Assembly (NCBI GenBank): GCA_036877525.1
Contig: JAZGTH010000007.1
Location: 11,579,001-11,643,000 of the forward strand
Source of the DNA: Chromobotia macracanthus
Lineage: Eukaryota > Chordata > Actinopteri > Cypriniformes > Botiidae
Length of the DNA stretch: 64,000 nucleotides
Reading direction: 5' to 3'
Position 1 is the first letter of the stretch, and each line of letters starts with the position of its first letter. The notes below the pieces were generated by a model. The model was not told the DNA's origin. It was given only the letters and a program-made list of their open reading frames with translations, and did no database searches. Made by a program: the position numbers and the translations under genes. Positions 21,992-31,289 of this stretch are shown piece after piece.

Positions 21992-22979
21992 TATCGCTCG
22001 CTCACCCTACCTGTGCATTGTAAACCGGTCCGCCCACAACGGTCAGGTGATGCTGTGCAGTGAGAGTCGTGCAGTCCAACAGCTAAAAATATTGCCTACA
22101 TGCCTGTTTACACGATGTTTTACTATTTTAATAAAATGAATAATCCATGTATCTAGTTTTGTACAAGAAGCTAGAAATTCACTTTATTTAGTAATTAAAA
22201 CATGAAATGGATATTGGTAACTCTGTAATAAAATACTTGCTGCTGTAATTTTCTGATTTGTTTAGCAAAGCGAGGGGAGGGATCTGTTTTAGCTTTTACC
22301 CAAAGGAGTTCTTTCAGTAATCACAATTAATCAGTGGCTGGCCTCTTCTATCCAATGGGTAACCCTAACATGAAAATGTACCAAAAAGAATTCAAATAAG
22401 AAAGTTACTTTTGGGATTTTATCAGATATTTTAAAAATAGAGTAATGCTTTATCGTTGCCACCTATTTGTTGTACTGTTTGCTTTCAAAAATATAAAGGA
22501 ATTCATCAGATGAATGGCTTTGTGGCATCTGAAACTTGCCACCTTACCTATTTTATAATATTTAATGTGAATATTCATATCTACCTATTCAATCGTTTTA
22601 CAATTAATCACATAAACATACATGATCTTATATAATAGCAACACAGACATGTACACCTTAAAATGAAAGGTTGAAATAATATTTGTATAGAATATCAATC
22701 ACAACAACAGTCAAGTGGTCCCTGAATAAAAGTTCTCTTTTTATTCAGACAGACTTTAATTTTTGAAGTATAATGTTTCTCTCATGCCTAGTTCTGGTTC
22801 ACTTTTGTTCATAGCCTGTCCACTATTATCATCTTTGTTCTGAATTATTTTGCATTATCATTTGATTATCATTGATCTGTTCAGTTTCTGGTTCAGCAGC
22901 TCTCATGTTTGATCTCCATGGAAATCTTTTCTAAATTATTTACACTTTTTGCCTCTGATATTAATGGCACATGGTTTTG
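21992..22979. other. Promoter side of receptor 1 and spacer to receptor 2
   Basis: Upstream of receptor 1 lies a somewhat CpG-containing stretch to about 22075, then AT-rich DNA. No TATA box can be assigned with confidence. No exon recognised. Confidence 0.35.
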
Positions 22980-23120
22980 TTACTCTGGCATTTGTTCCTC
23001 TTGGCATTCCAGTTCCTCAGTCATTACATCCTTTTCATTCTCCTCTGTCTCCTGTCCTTGAGGTCCTTCTCCATTTTCTTCCTCCAAATTAATATCAACC
23101 CTTCTGTCACTTATTTGTAC
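22980..23120 (-). pseudogene. Glu-rich orphan coding segment (possible alternative last exon of receptor 2)
   Basis: Minus-strand frame VQISDRRVDINLEEENGEGP, QGQETEENEKDVMTEELECQ, EEQMPE then stop at 22980. It starts after a ctag acceptor-like site but in phase 0, which does not fit the phase-1 ends of the upstream exons. The composition is like the 23667-24251 tail exon. Either a decayed tail exon or an alternative 3' end. Confidence 0.4.
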
Positions 23121-23193
23121 CTAGATTGTCTTCAGTCCCATCCTCAGCACATGTAGGCCCCATCTCCAGGTGAATTGGTAACTCTATAACAAT

Positions 23194-23219
23194 TTAAACA
23201 AGATCTGGATCCTCGTCAA
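23194..23219 (-). CDS. Receptor 2: last coding exon
   Basis: Acceptor tttgaattag, phase 1 entry; encodes VDEDPDLV then TAA at 23196-23194. Confidence 0.6.
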
Positions 23220-26200
23220 CTAATTCAAAAACAATATGTTTAATAATAATTATATAATAATATAATATAATAATAATTACCTGATCTGTGTAAAATTTCA
23301 TAATCTGAACTTCAACTTTACACAGTGAATTTAAAATTTCATTTTTTAAATTCAAACACAATGTGTTTAATTTTAAACACAATTTTGAATTTAAAATTGT
23401 GTACCATTCAAATTCAGGACTTTTCAGAAATTTACCTGACAGATGCTCAGCTGGAGCTTTGGGAGCCCCCGTGGCCAAAGGGTAATCAAGAAGTGAGTTC
23501 CAAGGTTCCTCTAACAAAATAGCAAAATATTCGTTAACTAACACCCTCCTGTTGTCAATTATTATAAGGCAAAAATCAAATTTATTTAAAACAACTGACT
23601 TAAAAATATAACAATATCTTATGGTTCCACTACAAAGTAATATCAAAAGTTCAATGTAAATCTTACCTCTGTGGTTTTCTTCTGTTCTCTGGTCTTCATG
23701 TTCCTCCTTTTTTATCTCCTCTGCTTTCTCCTCCTCATTGTGAGTCAAAGCTTCAGTGTTCTGTTTAGATAACTCTTTTTCCCTTTCATTCTTCTCATCC
23801 AGAATCTGGTTTCCCTGTTTCTCCTTCTTTCTTTCAAATTGATGTAACCCATTTTCCTGAACAATCAAGTCCTGGTTAACCCTGTTATCACTGCATTCAT
23901 CTTGGGTTTGTAAAGGTCTTCCCATCATTTCTCTGTCTGTTTCATTAGGTTTTTCAAGTGCTGGTGGGTTCTTCTCTTTTTTGTCTACTACTTTTACTTC
24001 ATTTTTAGTTTGGTGATAAATTATCACTTTGTCCCTCAGTACATCAGCATCCATATCAAATCTACCCAGCCGATTTAGATCTTCCTTCTGTAAACCATTC
24101 ATTTCCTTCATATGTGCTTCTCCATCAATTTTAACTATATTCTCTGATACACTGTCCTGGTGAATTTGTATATGATCCCAGCTTCTAACGGCAATGGATT
24201 CTTTTAGAGAGGTAAGTCTGGTGTGACAAGGGAGTGTGGCATCTGACGAACCTAAAAACAAAGCACTTAAAGACCTTCACAACAGATTTAAATATCACAG
24301 TCAAACAACAACAATAATACCATTACTATTAGTAATAATAATAAATCCGTTACCTGGTATAACCTCTGTTGAAAGAGCTATTAAAAGGTTATGGTGTTCA
24401 CCTACATTTTAAAAGAAAACCTTTTTAAATTTACATACAGTATACATACATATATACACTACAAACAAACACATATTTTGTAGCTAACCTGTATACTCCA
24501 CTGTCCTTTCTGATTGTGAATTGTGCACAGATTTTTGACTTTTCTTGTCACTTGTCATTTCAGTTTTAACAAAAATTGTGACATCATAAATTTATTTTTT
24601 CCCTATGCAGATCTATTTTTGCTTTTACAGTATACTTCAGATAATCCCCTAAACTGTATGTAAAAACAAAACGAACATGTCATTGGTGGATTCATGTGTC
24701 AGTTATACATCTGTAAGGTGTGGGCTAAACAAGATGTTTTGTAGACCCTGCTTAACTACGTGTCTAATTATGTGAAAAGATGATATACTGTATAGATGTT
24801 GCATAGATGTTATCAAATGACAGCATACAGTGATGCAACAGGAATAAAACATTTCTTAAAATATTAAACAGATCATTTGAACTGTTAAGATACCTGTGAA
24901 AAAGTAAACCCATCTTACCAATTTCAGTGTCCATTTTGTTAAGGCCAGAACTTCTTGCTTCTCATCCATGTATACAACAAAAATGTCATTGTGAGAAATG
25001 GGTTTCAAATATAAAATGTACTTTGACATTAATTTGAAATATAAATGCTTTTCATGATACTTACACTTTTCTTTTTTATGTCTGATGCAGTAAAGTGCAA
25101 GCAAAATGAGCAAAAAAGCAGTGACAAAAAGTGTTATTGCTAGGACCAGAGCAACCACCACAGCCCTGGATCTGCCTGCATATAAAAAATCATAAAAGTC
25201 ATGCCACAACACTACTGTGTACACTGTATAGCAAATCAAGATATTTAAATTAATTTTGTTAAATTATTAAATAGCAGACCTGTGTGGCAGTCTGTCAGTG
25301 TGAAGTCTGTGCTCTTGCTGTTTACTTTATTCTTTACAGTGCAGGTATAGACTGAGTCCAGTTTCTTTCCCTGTGTATTGACTTGAAGTTTTGGCCCCTG
25401 ATGGCCAAAAATATTTGGCCCATTCCATTCATAGATTGGCTGAGTTTGAGATTCCACTGAGCACAAGAGTGTTTTTAAATATAAAGTGTCATCCAGTTGA
25501 CAGGCTACTTTAGGTGCTGACAGAAGATCTAAAACCAAAATCAGATAGGTGTTTAGTGAAACACTGATATTTAAGCTGAAGTTTAGTCATTTTAAAATTA
25601 CTGCATCAGCTAGACAGAACAGGGGTTGCTACACACTGGGTCAGTTCTAAAATTTACCAACAACCCTATCCAATGCACAGTTTGTGTTTTCGATATTTTA
25701 AGTGAATTTTGAGTAAATATTGTGATTTTTTTATCTGCAATTATGCATTTGTCTTGTTTGATATAATTTAATTGTACTACATTTACATTACATGTTACAG
25801 ATATTTAATATCCCTTACAGCACCTGCTGTTAAAAAAAACCTAACTGAACCACTAATAACTGCATTTTATTAATTGCCACCATCTGCATTTCTCTCCAAA
25901 ATGAACTGAAAAGAATTAAATGCAAGTAGTTTAGGAAGCACAAAAATTCTAATAAATATATTAAAAAATATGCAGTTTTGTCTTAAAATCTGAATTAGTA
26001 AAAACATTTTTGCTTGTTTGATTATTAAGACTCTGTAGCAGCACACTAAGGCATTTTCAATGCAGATAATAGATAACTTACCCAAAACTGTCAAATTATG
26101 TTCAGAGTACTGGACTTTCCCATTGATCAAAATTTTAGATTGGTACTGGCCACTGTCGGGGATGTGTAATTTTCTTATTGTGAGCTGTCCTGTTTCAAAA

Positions 26201-26981
26201 TCAAGAACTACACGGCCTTTGAATGATCCATACTCCACCATTTCACGCTCATCGTATTCCAGAATTATGTTGCCATTGTGTTTCCACAGTATTCCAATAG
26301 GTTTCCCCCGAATGTTGGGAGTAAGTGTGATCTCCTGTCCACTCTCTCCATAGTCACTGCAGACAACTAAATTAACGAAGACAAAAGGAACATAACCGGC
26401 TTTCTTGCTTCATTCATCTTACATTTATCAACACAGCACAGATCACAGCCACCCAGTCAGGTTAAGCAGCATGCAATAGCTACACAAACGGTGAACTTTC
26501 AACAATTAAGCCATTTCTAGTTAGTCTGGCTTCCGCATTAATTTCAAAGTTATATTTATTTATTATGTAATATACAACAGCAGCACACGTTAAGTATAAC
26601 CTTAGATGCATTTATACGATTGTCTATTGCCATTTCGGCCAACCCTTCCGAAAATTAACCACAGTTTTACTACAGTTTACAAAACACATGGTTACTAGTT
26701 AAACCATTGTAACCACAAATTAATCATGGTTTTGCTACAGACACTATGGTTTTACCGTGGTATTTGTAAATAGCAATCAATGCGCCAAAAACACGTTTAC
26801 TGTAGTAATACCATGGTTAATTTTCGTAAGTAATAACTAAGGCCCGAACAATTCTATTGACATTCCTGTTTGTTTTTTACGACTTACATTACATTCAACC
26901 TATTAAAAATCTTCAGGACTTACCTTGGGTAATACTGAGACATGCTATGTAAAATAGTATGAATTTAGTCAACGCATCCAT
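23194..26981 (-). CDS. CD2/CD58-like Ig receptor 2 (gene span)
   Basis: Paralogue of receptor 1, same strand, about 1.2 kb 5' of it on the + coordinate scale. Exons: 26981-26924, 26366-26082, 25528-25280, 25175-25065, one or two unresolved small exons, ~24548-24489, 24401-24354, 24251-23667, 23510-23436, 23219-23194 (stop). Junctions use GT/AG; the phase is 1 where resolved. Layout: signal peptide, V-like domain without the canonical disulfide (SGQYQSKI), C2 domain with four Cys, TM helix, and a tail of over 240 residues rich in Lys/Glu. The V domain (ILWKHNGNIILEYDERE...FKGRVVLDFETGQLTI) is CD58-like, the C2 domain CD2-like. Expected at the leukocyte surface. Receptor 1 could be its ligand or a redundant copy; sequence alone cannot tell. 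Confidence 0.8.
23436..23510 (-). CDS. Receptor 2: tail exon
   Basis: 75 nt, phase 1-1, acceptor ttttgttag, donor gtaaat. Encodes EEPWNSLLDYPLATGAPKAP and AEHLSG; a DYPLA tyrosine and a short Pro-rich patch. Confidence 0.65.
23667..24251 (-). CDS. Receptor 2: large Lys/Glu-rich tail exon
   Basis: 585 nt (195 codons), phase 1-1, acceptor gtttttag, donor gtaaga. Begins GSSDATLPCHTRLTSLKESI, ends EDQRTEENHRG. The last third (EKNEREKELSKQNTEALT, EEEKAEEIKKEEHEDQ) is likely a charged helix or coiled coil. No SH3-binding repeat like that of mammalian CD2 seen. Confidence 0.75.
24354..24401 (-). CDS. Receptor 2: 48-nt tail exon
   Basis: Phase 1-1; encodes GEHHNLLIALSTEVIPG with boundary codons. 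Acceptor aaatgtag, donor gtaacg. Confidence 0.55.
24489..24548 (-). CDS. Receptor 2: juxtamembrane tail exon, 5' edge uncertain
   Basis: Donor gttagc at 24488; open frame DKKSQKSVHNSQSERTVEYTG running into the next exon. VEYTG resembles but does not match a SLAM switch motif (T-x-Y-x-x-V/I). Available acceptors enter in phase 0 or 2, not the phase 1 left by the TM exon, so another small exon is probably missing. Confidence 0.4.
24549..25064. other. Intron region of receptor 2 with unresolved small exon
   Basis: AT-rich. A donor-like gtaagatgg at about 24918 follows an open frame (KQEVLALTKWTLKL region) that may be the missing link, but no acceptor joins it in frame to the TM exon without a stop. 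Confidence 0.3.
25065..25175 (-). CDS. Receptor 2: transmembrane exon
   Basis: 111 nt, phase 1-1; GRSRAVVV then ALVLAITLFVTAFLLILLAL followed by YCIRHKKEK as stop-transfer signal. Confidence 0.85.
25280..25528 (-). CDS. Receptor 2: C2-type Ig domain exon
   Basis: 249 nt, phase 1-1. LLSAPKVACQLDDTLYLKTL, LCSVESQ, YEWNGPN, YTCTVKNKVNSKSTDF, DCHTG. Four Cys in the CD2-family arrangement; spacing matches receptor 1's C2 exon. Confidence 0.85.
25529..26081. other. Intron between V and C2 exons of receptor 2
   Basis: AT-rich; nothing recognised. Confidence 0.4.
26082..26366 (-). CDS. Receptor 2: V-like Ig domain exon
   Basis: 285 nt, phase 1-1. VCSDYGESGQEITLTPNIRG, ILWKHNGN, FKGRVVLDFETGQLTIRKLH, DSGQYQSKILINGKVQYSEH. 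The second canonical Cys is replaced by Ser (YQS). The YSEHNLTVLG end parallels YSDHDVRVIG of receptor 1. Confidence 0.85.
26645..26835. mobile_element. Palindromic MITE in intron 1 of receptor 2
   Basis: Left arm gaaaattaaccacagtttta ctacagt, right arm (reverse strand) gaaaattaaccatggtatta ctacagt; about 190 bp in all, internally rich in ggtt/aacc steps. Typical fish foldback element. Confidence 0.75.
26924..26981 (-). CDS. Receptor 2: start codon and signal-peptide exon
   Basis: ATG at 26981-26979. MDALTKFILFYIACLSITQ, ends CAA G before gtaagt. A second in-frame ATG is not available nearby; hydrophobic core is adequate. Confidence 0.8.
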
Positions 26982-27999
26982 GTTATCCTCTTGTTTGTTT
27001 CGTTTGAATTCTTTATATGAGGGTGTTGTGCTATTCCACGGCGATTTCAAATGTACTTGTTATGCTCTATGAATCCCGACAATGACGAAATAAATCCACA
27101 ATAACTAAACATTACAGAAGTGACGACATTATATTGAGCCAATGATTTAAATGTGCAAAACCTTAGAATAATTATAACCATAACTTGGCTTGTCAAACCT
27201 ACTAGAATAAGAAATAAAGTTATGTGTAACCTAAGACGACTGTGGGCGGAGAAAGAAAGGTGAACGCACCTAGTAACCATGTGAAAGGTTACTAATTTAC
27301 CAACTGTTGCTCACTAAAGTATCACATCAAACCATTTCTATTCTTTCGTGGATTGCTTTGTTTCATAATTATTTTCATGTTTTTATTTAAGTTAAAACAA
27401 CTAAAAGACTAGTATTTTAAAAATTTACTTACAGTGTCCGCTATTAGGGAATGTTTTCACGTGTGTTAAATTAAGTATTTTGTCTTGTGAAACAATAGCG
27501 GAAAATCTTCACAATCTTTTCTAATCAAGACATTAATATATGGTATTGCCGAGAAAATGCTGCGTGGTCTCAATTTCTATCTCCGCCAGATGGCAGCATT
27601 TCACAGTGAACGTCAATGCGTTCATCATGCGTATTCATTTTTTTGTAACTTACTAGTAGTGCTAGCGAAGCAAAGCATACGCCCTTGCATACTTCTTTTT
27701 CTGGACAAAACTTTGGTACGTAACTTCTCTCGCACTGTTTGTCTTAGACCCATAAACGAGGGGTCAAATCGACTGGCTTATTAAAGAGAGGTGTGCTATG
27801 ACTTTAATAAGTGAACGATGTTCGCACGGTTTCTGAGAAAGTTAAAACTCTGTAAGAGTTAAAACAGCCCATACTTATCCTCTTACATTGGTCAGATCTT
27901 TGTAATGTCATAGTTCTGCATGATAATATCGAAGAGACTTGGGATAGGCTTATATCGCTTGGCTTAGCAAGCAGAAACAAATGGTGATGTTTCAACTAT
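26982..27999. other. Upstream flank of receptor 2
   Basis: No exon or named repeat recognised. Short ORFs at 27557-27784 and 27995-27804 have no recognisable domain. Confidence 0.35.
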
Positions 28000-28620
28000 C
28001 ATCATAGCCACACCATAGCAACCAGTTACAGTACCCTAGCAACCACCTCTTTGACTTCCATATGAAAACCAGCCACACTCTAGCAACCATTTAGAGCACC
28101 CTAGCAACCAACATGAATAAGTCATATCTCAGCACCAGAACATCACAGAGACGTGGGTTGGCTCTTTTGATTCAGACACATCCATCTATTAGTTTTACCC
28201 AGTTATGCAATGTACTTACATGAATAAGCCATATCTCAGCATTAGAACATTGTAGGGACATGTGGTTAGGCTTATTTGACTCGGACTATTAGTCTGTTTT
28301 AGGTATTGCCCTGGCAACTTCTTAGCCACACCCTAGCAACAGAGCAATTTAGAGCACCTTGGAAATGACATAAGAAACATGAATAAGCAATATTTTAGAA
28401 AACTGTCATCCTAAATCATGCTGAAATGTGTTAGCGTCTTGCTAAAATATGATAATGTTACGCTAAAGTGTACTAGCATTATACTAATTAATGTTAAAAC
28501 ATGTCAGCATCAAGCTTAAATGTGCTAGCCTGATGCTAAAATGTACAAGCTTGATGGTAAAATATGATAACATCATCCTAAAACATGTTTAACTTGTTAC
28601 TATCATGATAATGTCATGAT
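28000..28620. repeat. Teleost repeat with tandem sub-units
   Basis: 28000-28350 has two similar units of about 130 bp (each with catatctcagca..agaacat and tagcaacca motifs). 28410-28600 repeats gctaaaatatgata/tgctagcctgatgctaaaat words. Related to 17200-17520. Confidence 0.6.
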
Positions 28621-28844
28621 AATCTAAAGTATTTTAAAGTTTTCAGACCAACCAACAAAGACCTGTCCTTAATATTTACTATCTAGTTATTATTTGTAAT
28701 GGAACATCTGGCTATGAGATATGAAACAAGTCATCTGTTTGTGCTGATTCTGCACACATCTGAGTTACATGGATGAGATTAAGAATTTAGTGAATGGCAT
28801 TCTGCTATTTAGAGAAAATGCTCTTAATGTATTTTAGGAGAAGA

Positions 28845-29590
28845 GAATACAGCTGCAAGCAGCGATGATGTGTCCAACCACATTTATGTCACCAGTCCAC
28901 AGCACTTAATTAACGCAGCAGATATGAGTCACTTCATGTTTCCATTTTTTTGCCATTCATTTATTGCCTTACCATGGCAATACCATTCCAGTTATCAAAA
29001 ATCCTGTCGCAATTTCTTATCTTGGCCTAATATTTGCCAAATTTGGTGACAATCCCATAAATGCCACAGGAGTGTTTAAAAATTCAGAGCATGGAATTGT
29101 CAGAAATTCCACATTTAATCCAATATGGCTGGCTTCTTGTTGGGCAGAGCTAATAATTGTAATTTAAAAAGTTTTCTGGCTTGATAAAAACTCAAACTAA
29201 GTCTTGTGACCATAGGTAAAACTAATCCCATCACTTTAGTCAAAAGGGGGTGCTACAGAGACCCCCACCACACCCTTTTATCCATGCCTAAAGGCTGACC
29301 AGTATAATGTGTGTGCCAAATTTCATGTCATTTTAAGCCTTTGAAGAGCCTCCAATACACCTGAATGTAGTTTTAAAGTTTGATGCATTACCATGGCAAC
29401 ATAATTTTAAAGATCACAAATCCTTGAATTTTACATCAGCAATGGCTCTACATTATTCTGCCCATTATTCTGAAGTGACTTGGCTAAATGTATGACTATT
29501 TTAGTGATGCACTTCCTGTTGCCAGTTGTTAGCGTAATGACCATGACTCACAATAGTCTTATCAATGTCATCAGTCCACCACACCAAATA
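28845..29590. repeat. Dispersed repeat beginning 'cagctgcaagcagcgatga'
   Basis: Starts with the gctgcaagcagcgatga end common in fish repeats; inner words (cacttcctgttgccagttg; catcagtccacc) match the reverse complement of 50640-50790. An inverted relative ends at 51700 in ptgfrn intron 2. Confidence 0.6.
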
Positions 29591-29594
29591 TTTC

Positions 29595-31100
29595 AATTCA
29601 ATTTTCAATTCAATTTTATGTATATAGCACTGCATTGCTTTAAAGCAGCTTTACATCTAATGAAAAATACAACACAGAAAACAGAGAAACTGTCAAAACA
29701 TGTACAACACGGAAACAGAATACATGGTATTATTGCAAATTTTATTTGTTCATTATGAGATATATATTAATAAAATGAATTAGGGATACTAGGTTTGTAG
29801 TTTGTTTTATGAATAAAGAGGTGTCTGAACTGATGAAAACTACAATACATTTGGACCATTTGAATAAATGGACATGCATTAGAAATACCTGTCATTATAT
29901 GCAAAGTTTGTACCTCTCTCAGTGGTTTGTGAGAGGGTAATGTATTCAGACTGCCTACCAAAACGGTATGTACCTCTGAGACTATGCAACATTTAGTGAA
30001 GTCAAAGTGATATATTTGTCAGATATGGTAACCCATACCCAAAATGTGACCTCTGCATTTAACCCATCACTGGTAAGGAGTGAACACACTGCAAGTCATG
30101 AACACACACGGAGCAGTGGGCAGCATACTACTGTGCCCGGGGGATTAGGTGCCTTGCTCAAGGATTTCAGTTGCTACCTGCCAGTGCTGTAATCAAACCA
30201 GAAACCTTCTGATTACAAGCCCAACTCACTAACCAGTAGGCCACAACTGCCCTCATGTTAATTTAGTCAGTTAACATGATAGATGATAGGTATCATATTA
30301 AGCAAGATATACCATTCCAGCTTACATTAATGTTTTATGGGACAGGGTTGTAATGCATTTGCAATACTATAAATATCTAAACATTACGCAATGAAAGGGA
30401 ATGGGAGACAAAGAAATAATGAAATAGCAGAGTCTTTAGGACTGTAATTAGACCATTATGCTAGAAACAGTATAAACAATTTAAAAAATCCTAAAGTAAG
30501 TTGAAGGTCAGCAATCTCCTAGTAAGCAAACCAACAGTGCCAAGGAACCAAAACTCCAATTATGTATAGATGGAGAAAAGGTCTTGGGAGAGACAAGGCT
30601 AAACCATGAGGGCTAGTTCTCCTCTGGCATGTTTTGCAAAGTTGCTATTTGTAACTGTCTTTGATATAAACTGAGAGCTGATAATACTGATTTCTATGTA
30701 TTGATTTACTGTCGAGTCTGTTTTTGTGACATGCCAAGCACTGAGGGATGTCACAAAAAGAGATGCATATGTGCAGAAGCATAGTGTTACTAACTGCATA
30801 CAACTGCTATAACATCACTGCTGTGACTAGGCAAGGAACAAAAATATAGAATCTAACTAGGCTAGAAGTAGGTAAGTAGATAATATGAAATTTAATAAAG
30901 AAGTTCATCATATTCCCACTGATCTGTCTCAGAGGTCGTCCCATCCTGTCTTCCAATCATCTGGTCTGGATAAAGTCCGGATCCAGCTGACTACAGGACT
31001 TTGGGAAAATGAAAGACAGACTTAGTGTGGAGTCAGTACCTCTGTTTTCATAGGAAGTGTCCATGTTTCCGGTTTACCTGATTAATGAAGCCTGACAATC
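29595..31100 (-). mobile_element. Host L2 LINE of the nested stack, 3' portion
   Basis: Tail at 29595-29720 (caattcaattttatgtatat agcactgcattgctttaaag on plus = L2 tail reversed), then 30284-31096 matches the L2 3' UTR of copies at 1-660 and 9300-10060. A SINE splits it. The element resumes at 37204 after a BEL/Pao insertion. Confidence 0.8.
30000..30260 (-). mobile_element. tRNA-derived SINE inserted in the host L2
   Basis: Minus strand begins gggcagttgtggcctactgg ttagtgagttgggcttgtaatcagaagg, then a body with gagcaaggcacctaatcccc and a region reading gggttaaatgcagaggtcac. Standard fish tRNA-headed SINE layout. Confidence 0.75.
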
Positions 31101-31284
31101 TGTAAATTACCATTAATTCCCATAATCACTGAAATAGGGTGGTGCACTAAATACTTGTGGACATTGTAATTTTATTTGTTTTACAAGAGTATTTCTTACC
31201 ACACATACTTTTATTTTGAGTCTTGGTGGAGTAATACTTTTATTTTGAGTCCTAAACGTCTTTCTGATTAATGTTACCAGAGAA
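31101..31284 (+). repeat. 5' LTR of the BEL/Pao element (truncated)
   Basis: Shares taatcactgaaatagg, attttatttgttttacaag, accacacatacttttatt and gttaccagagaag with the 3' LTR, in the same order, but lacks an internal block of about 150 bp and everything after gttaccagagaag. Confidence 0.75.
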
Positions 31285-31289
31285 GAAAG

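Noticed and set aside
23194..24261. Single 355-residue minus-strand ORF as one exon
   Set aside because: Strong GT/AG sites split it into exons 24251-23667, 23510-23436 and 23219-23194, all in phase 1; the AT-rich parts between read like translated intron that happens to be open.
24489..24548. True SLAM switch motif (T-x-Y-x-x-V/I) in receptor 2
   Set aside because: Sequence is T-V-E-Y-T-G-E: Thr is at -3 and +3 is Glu, so it does not fit.
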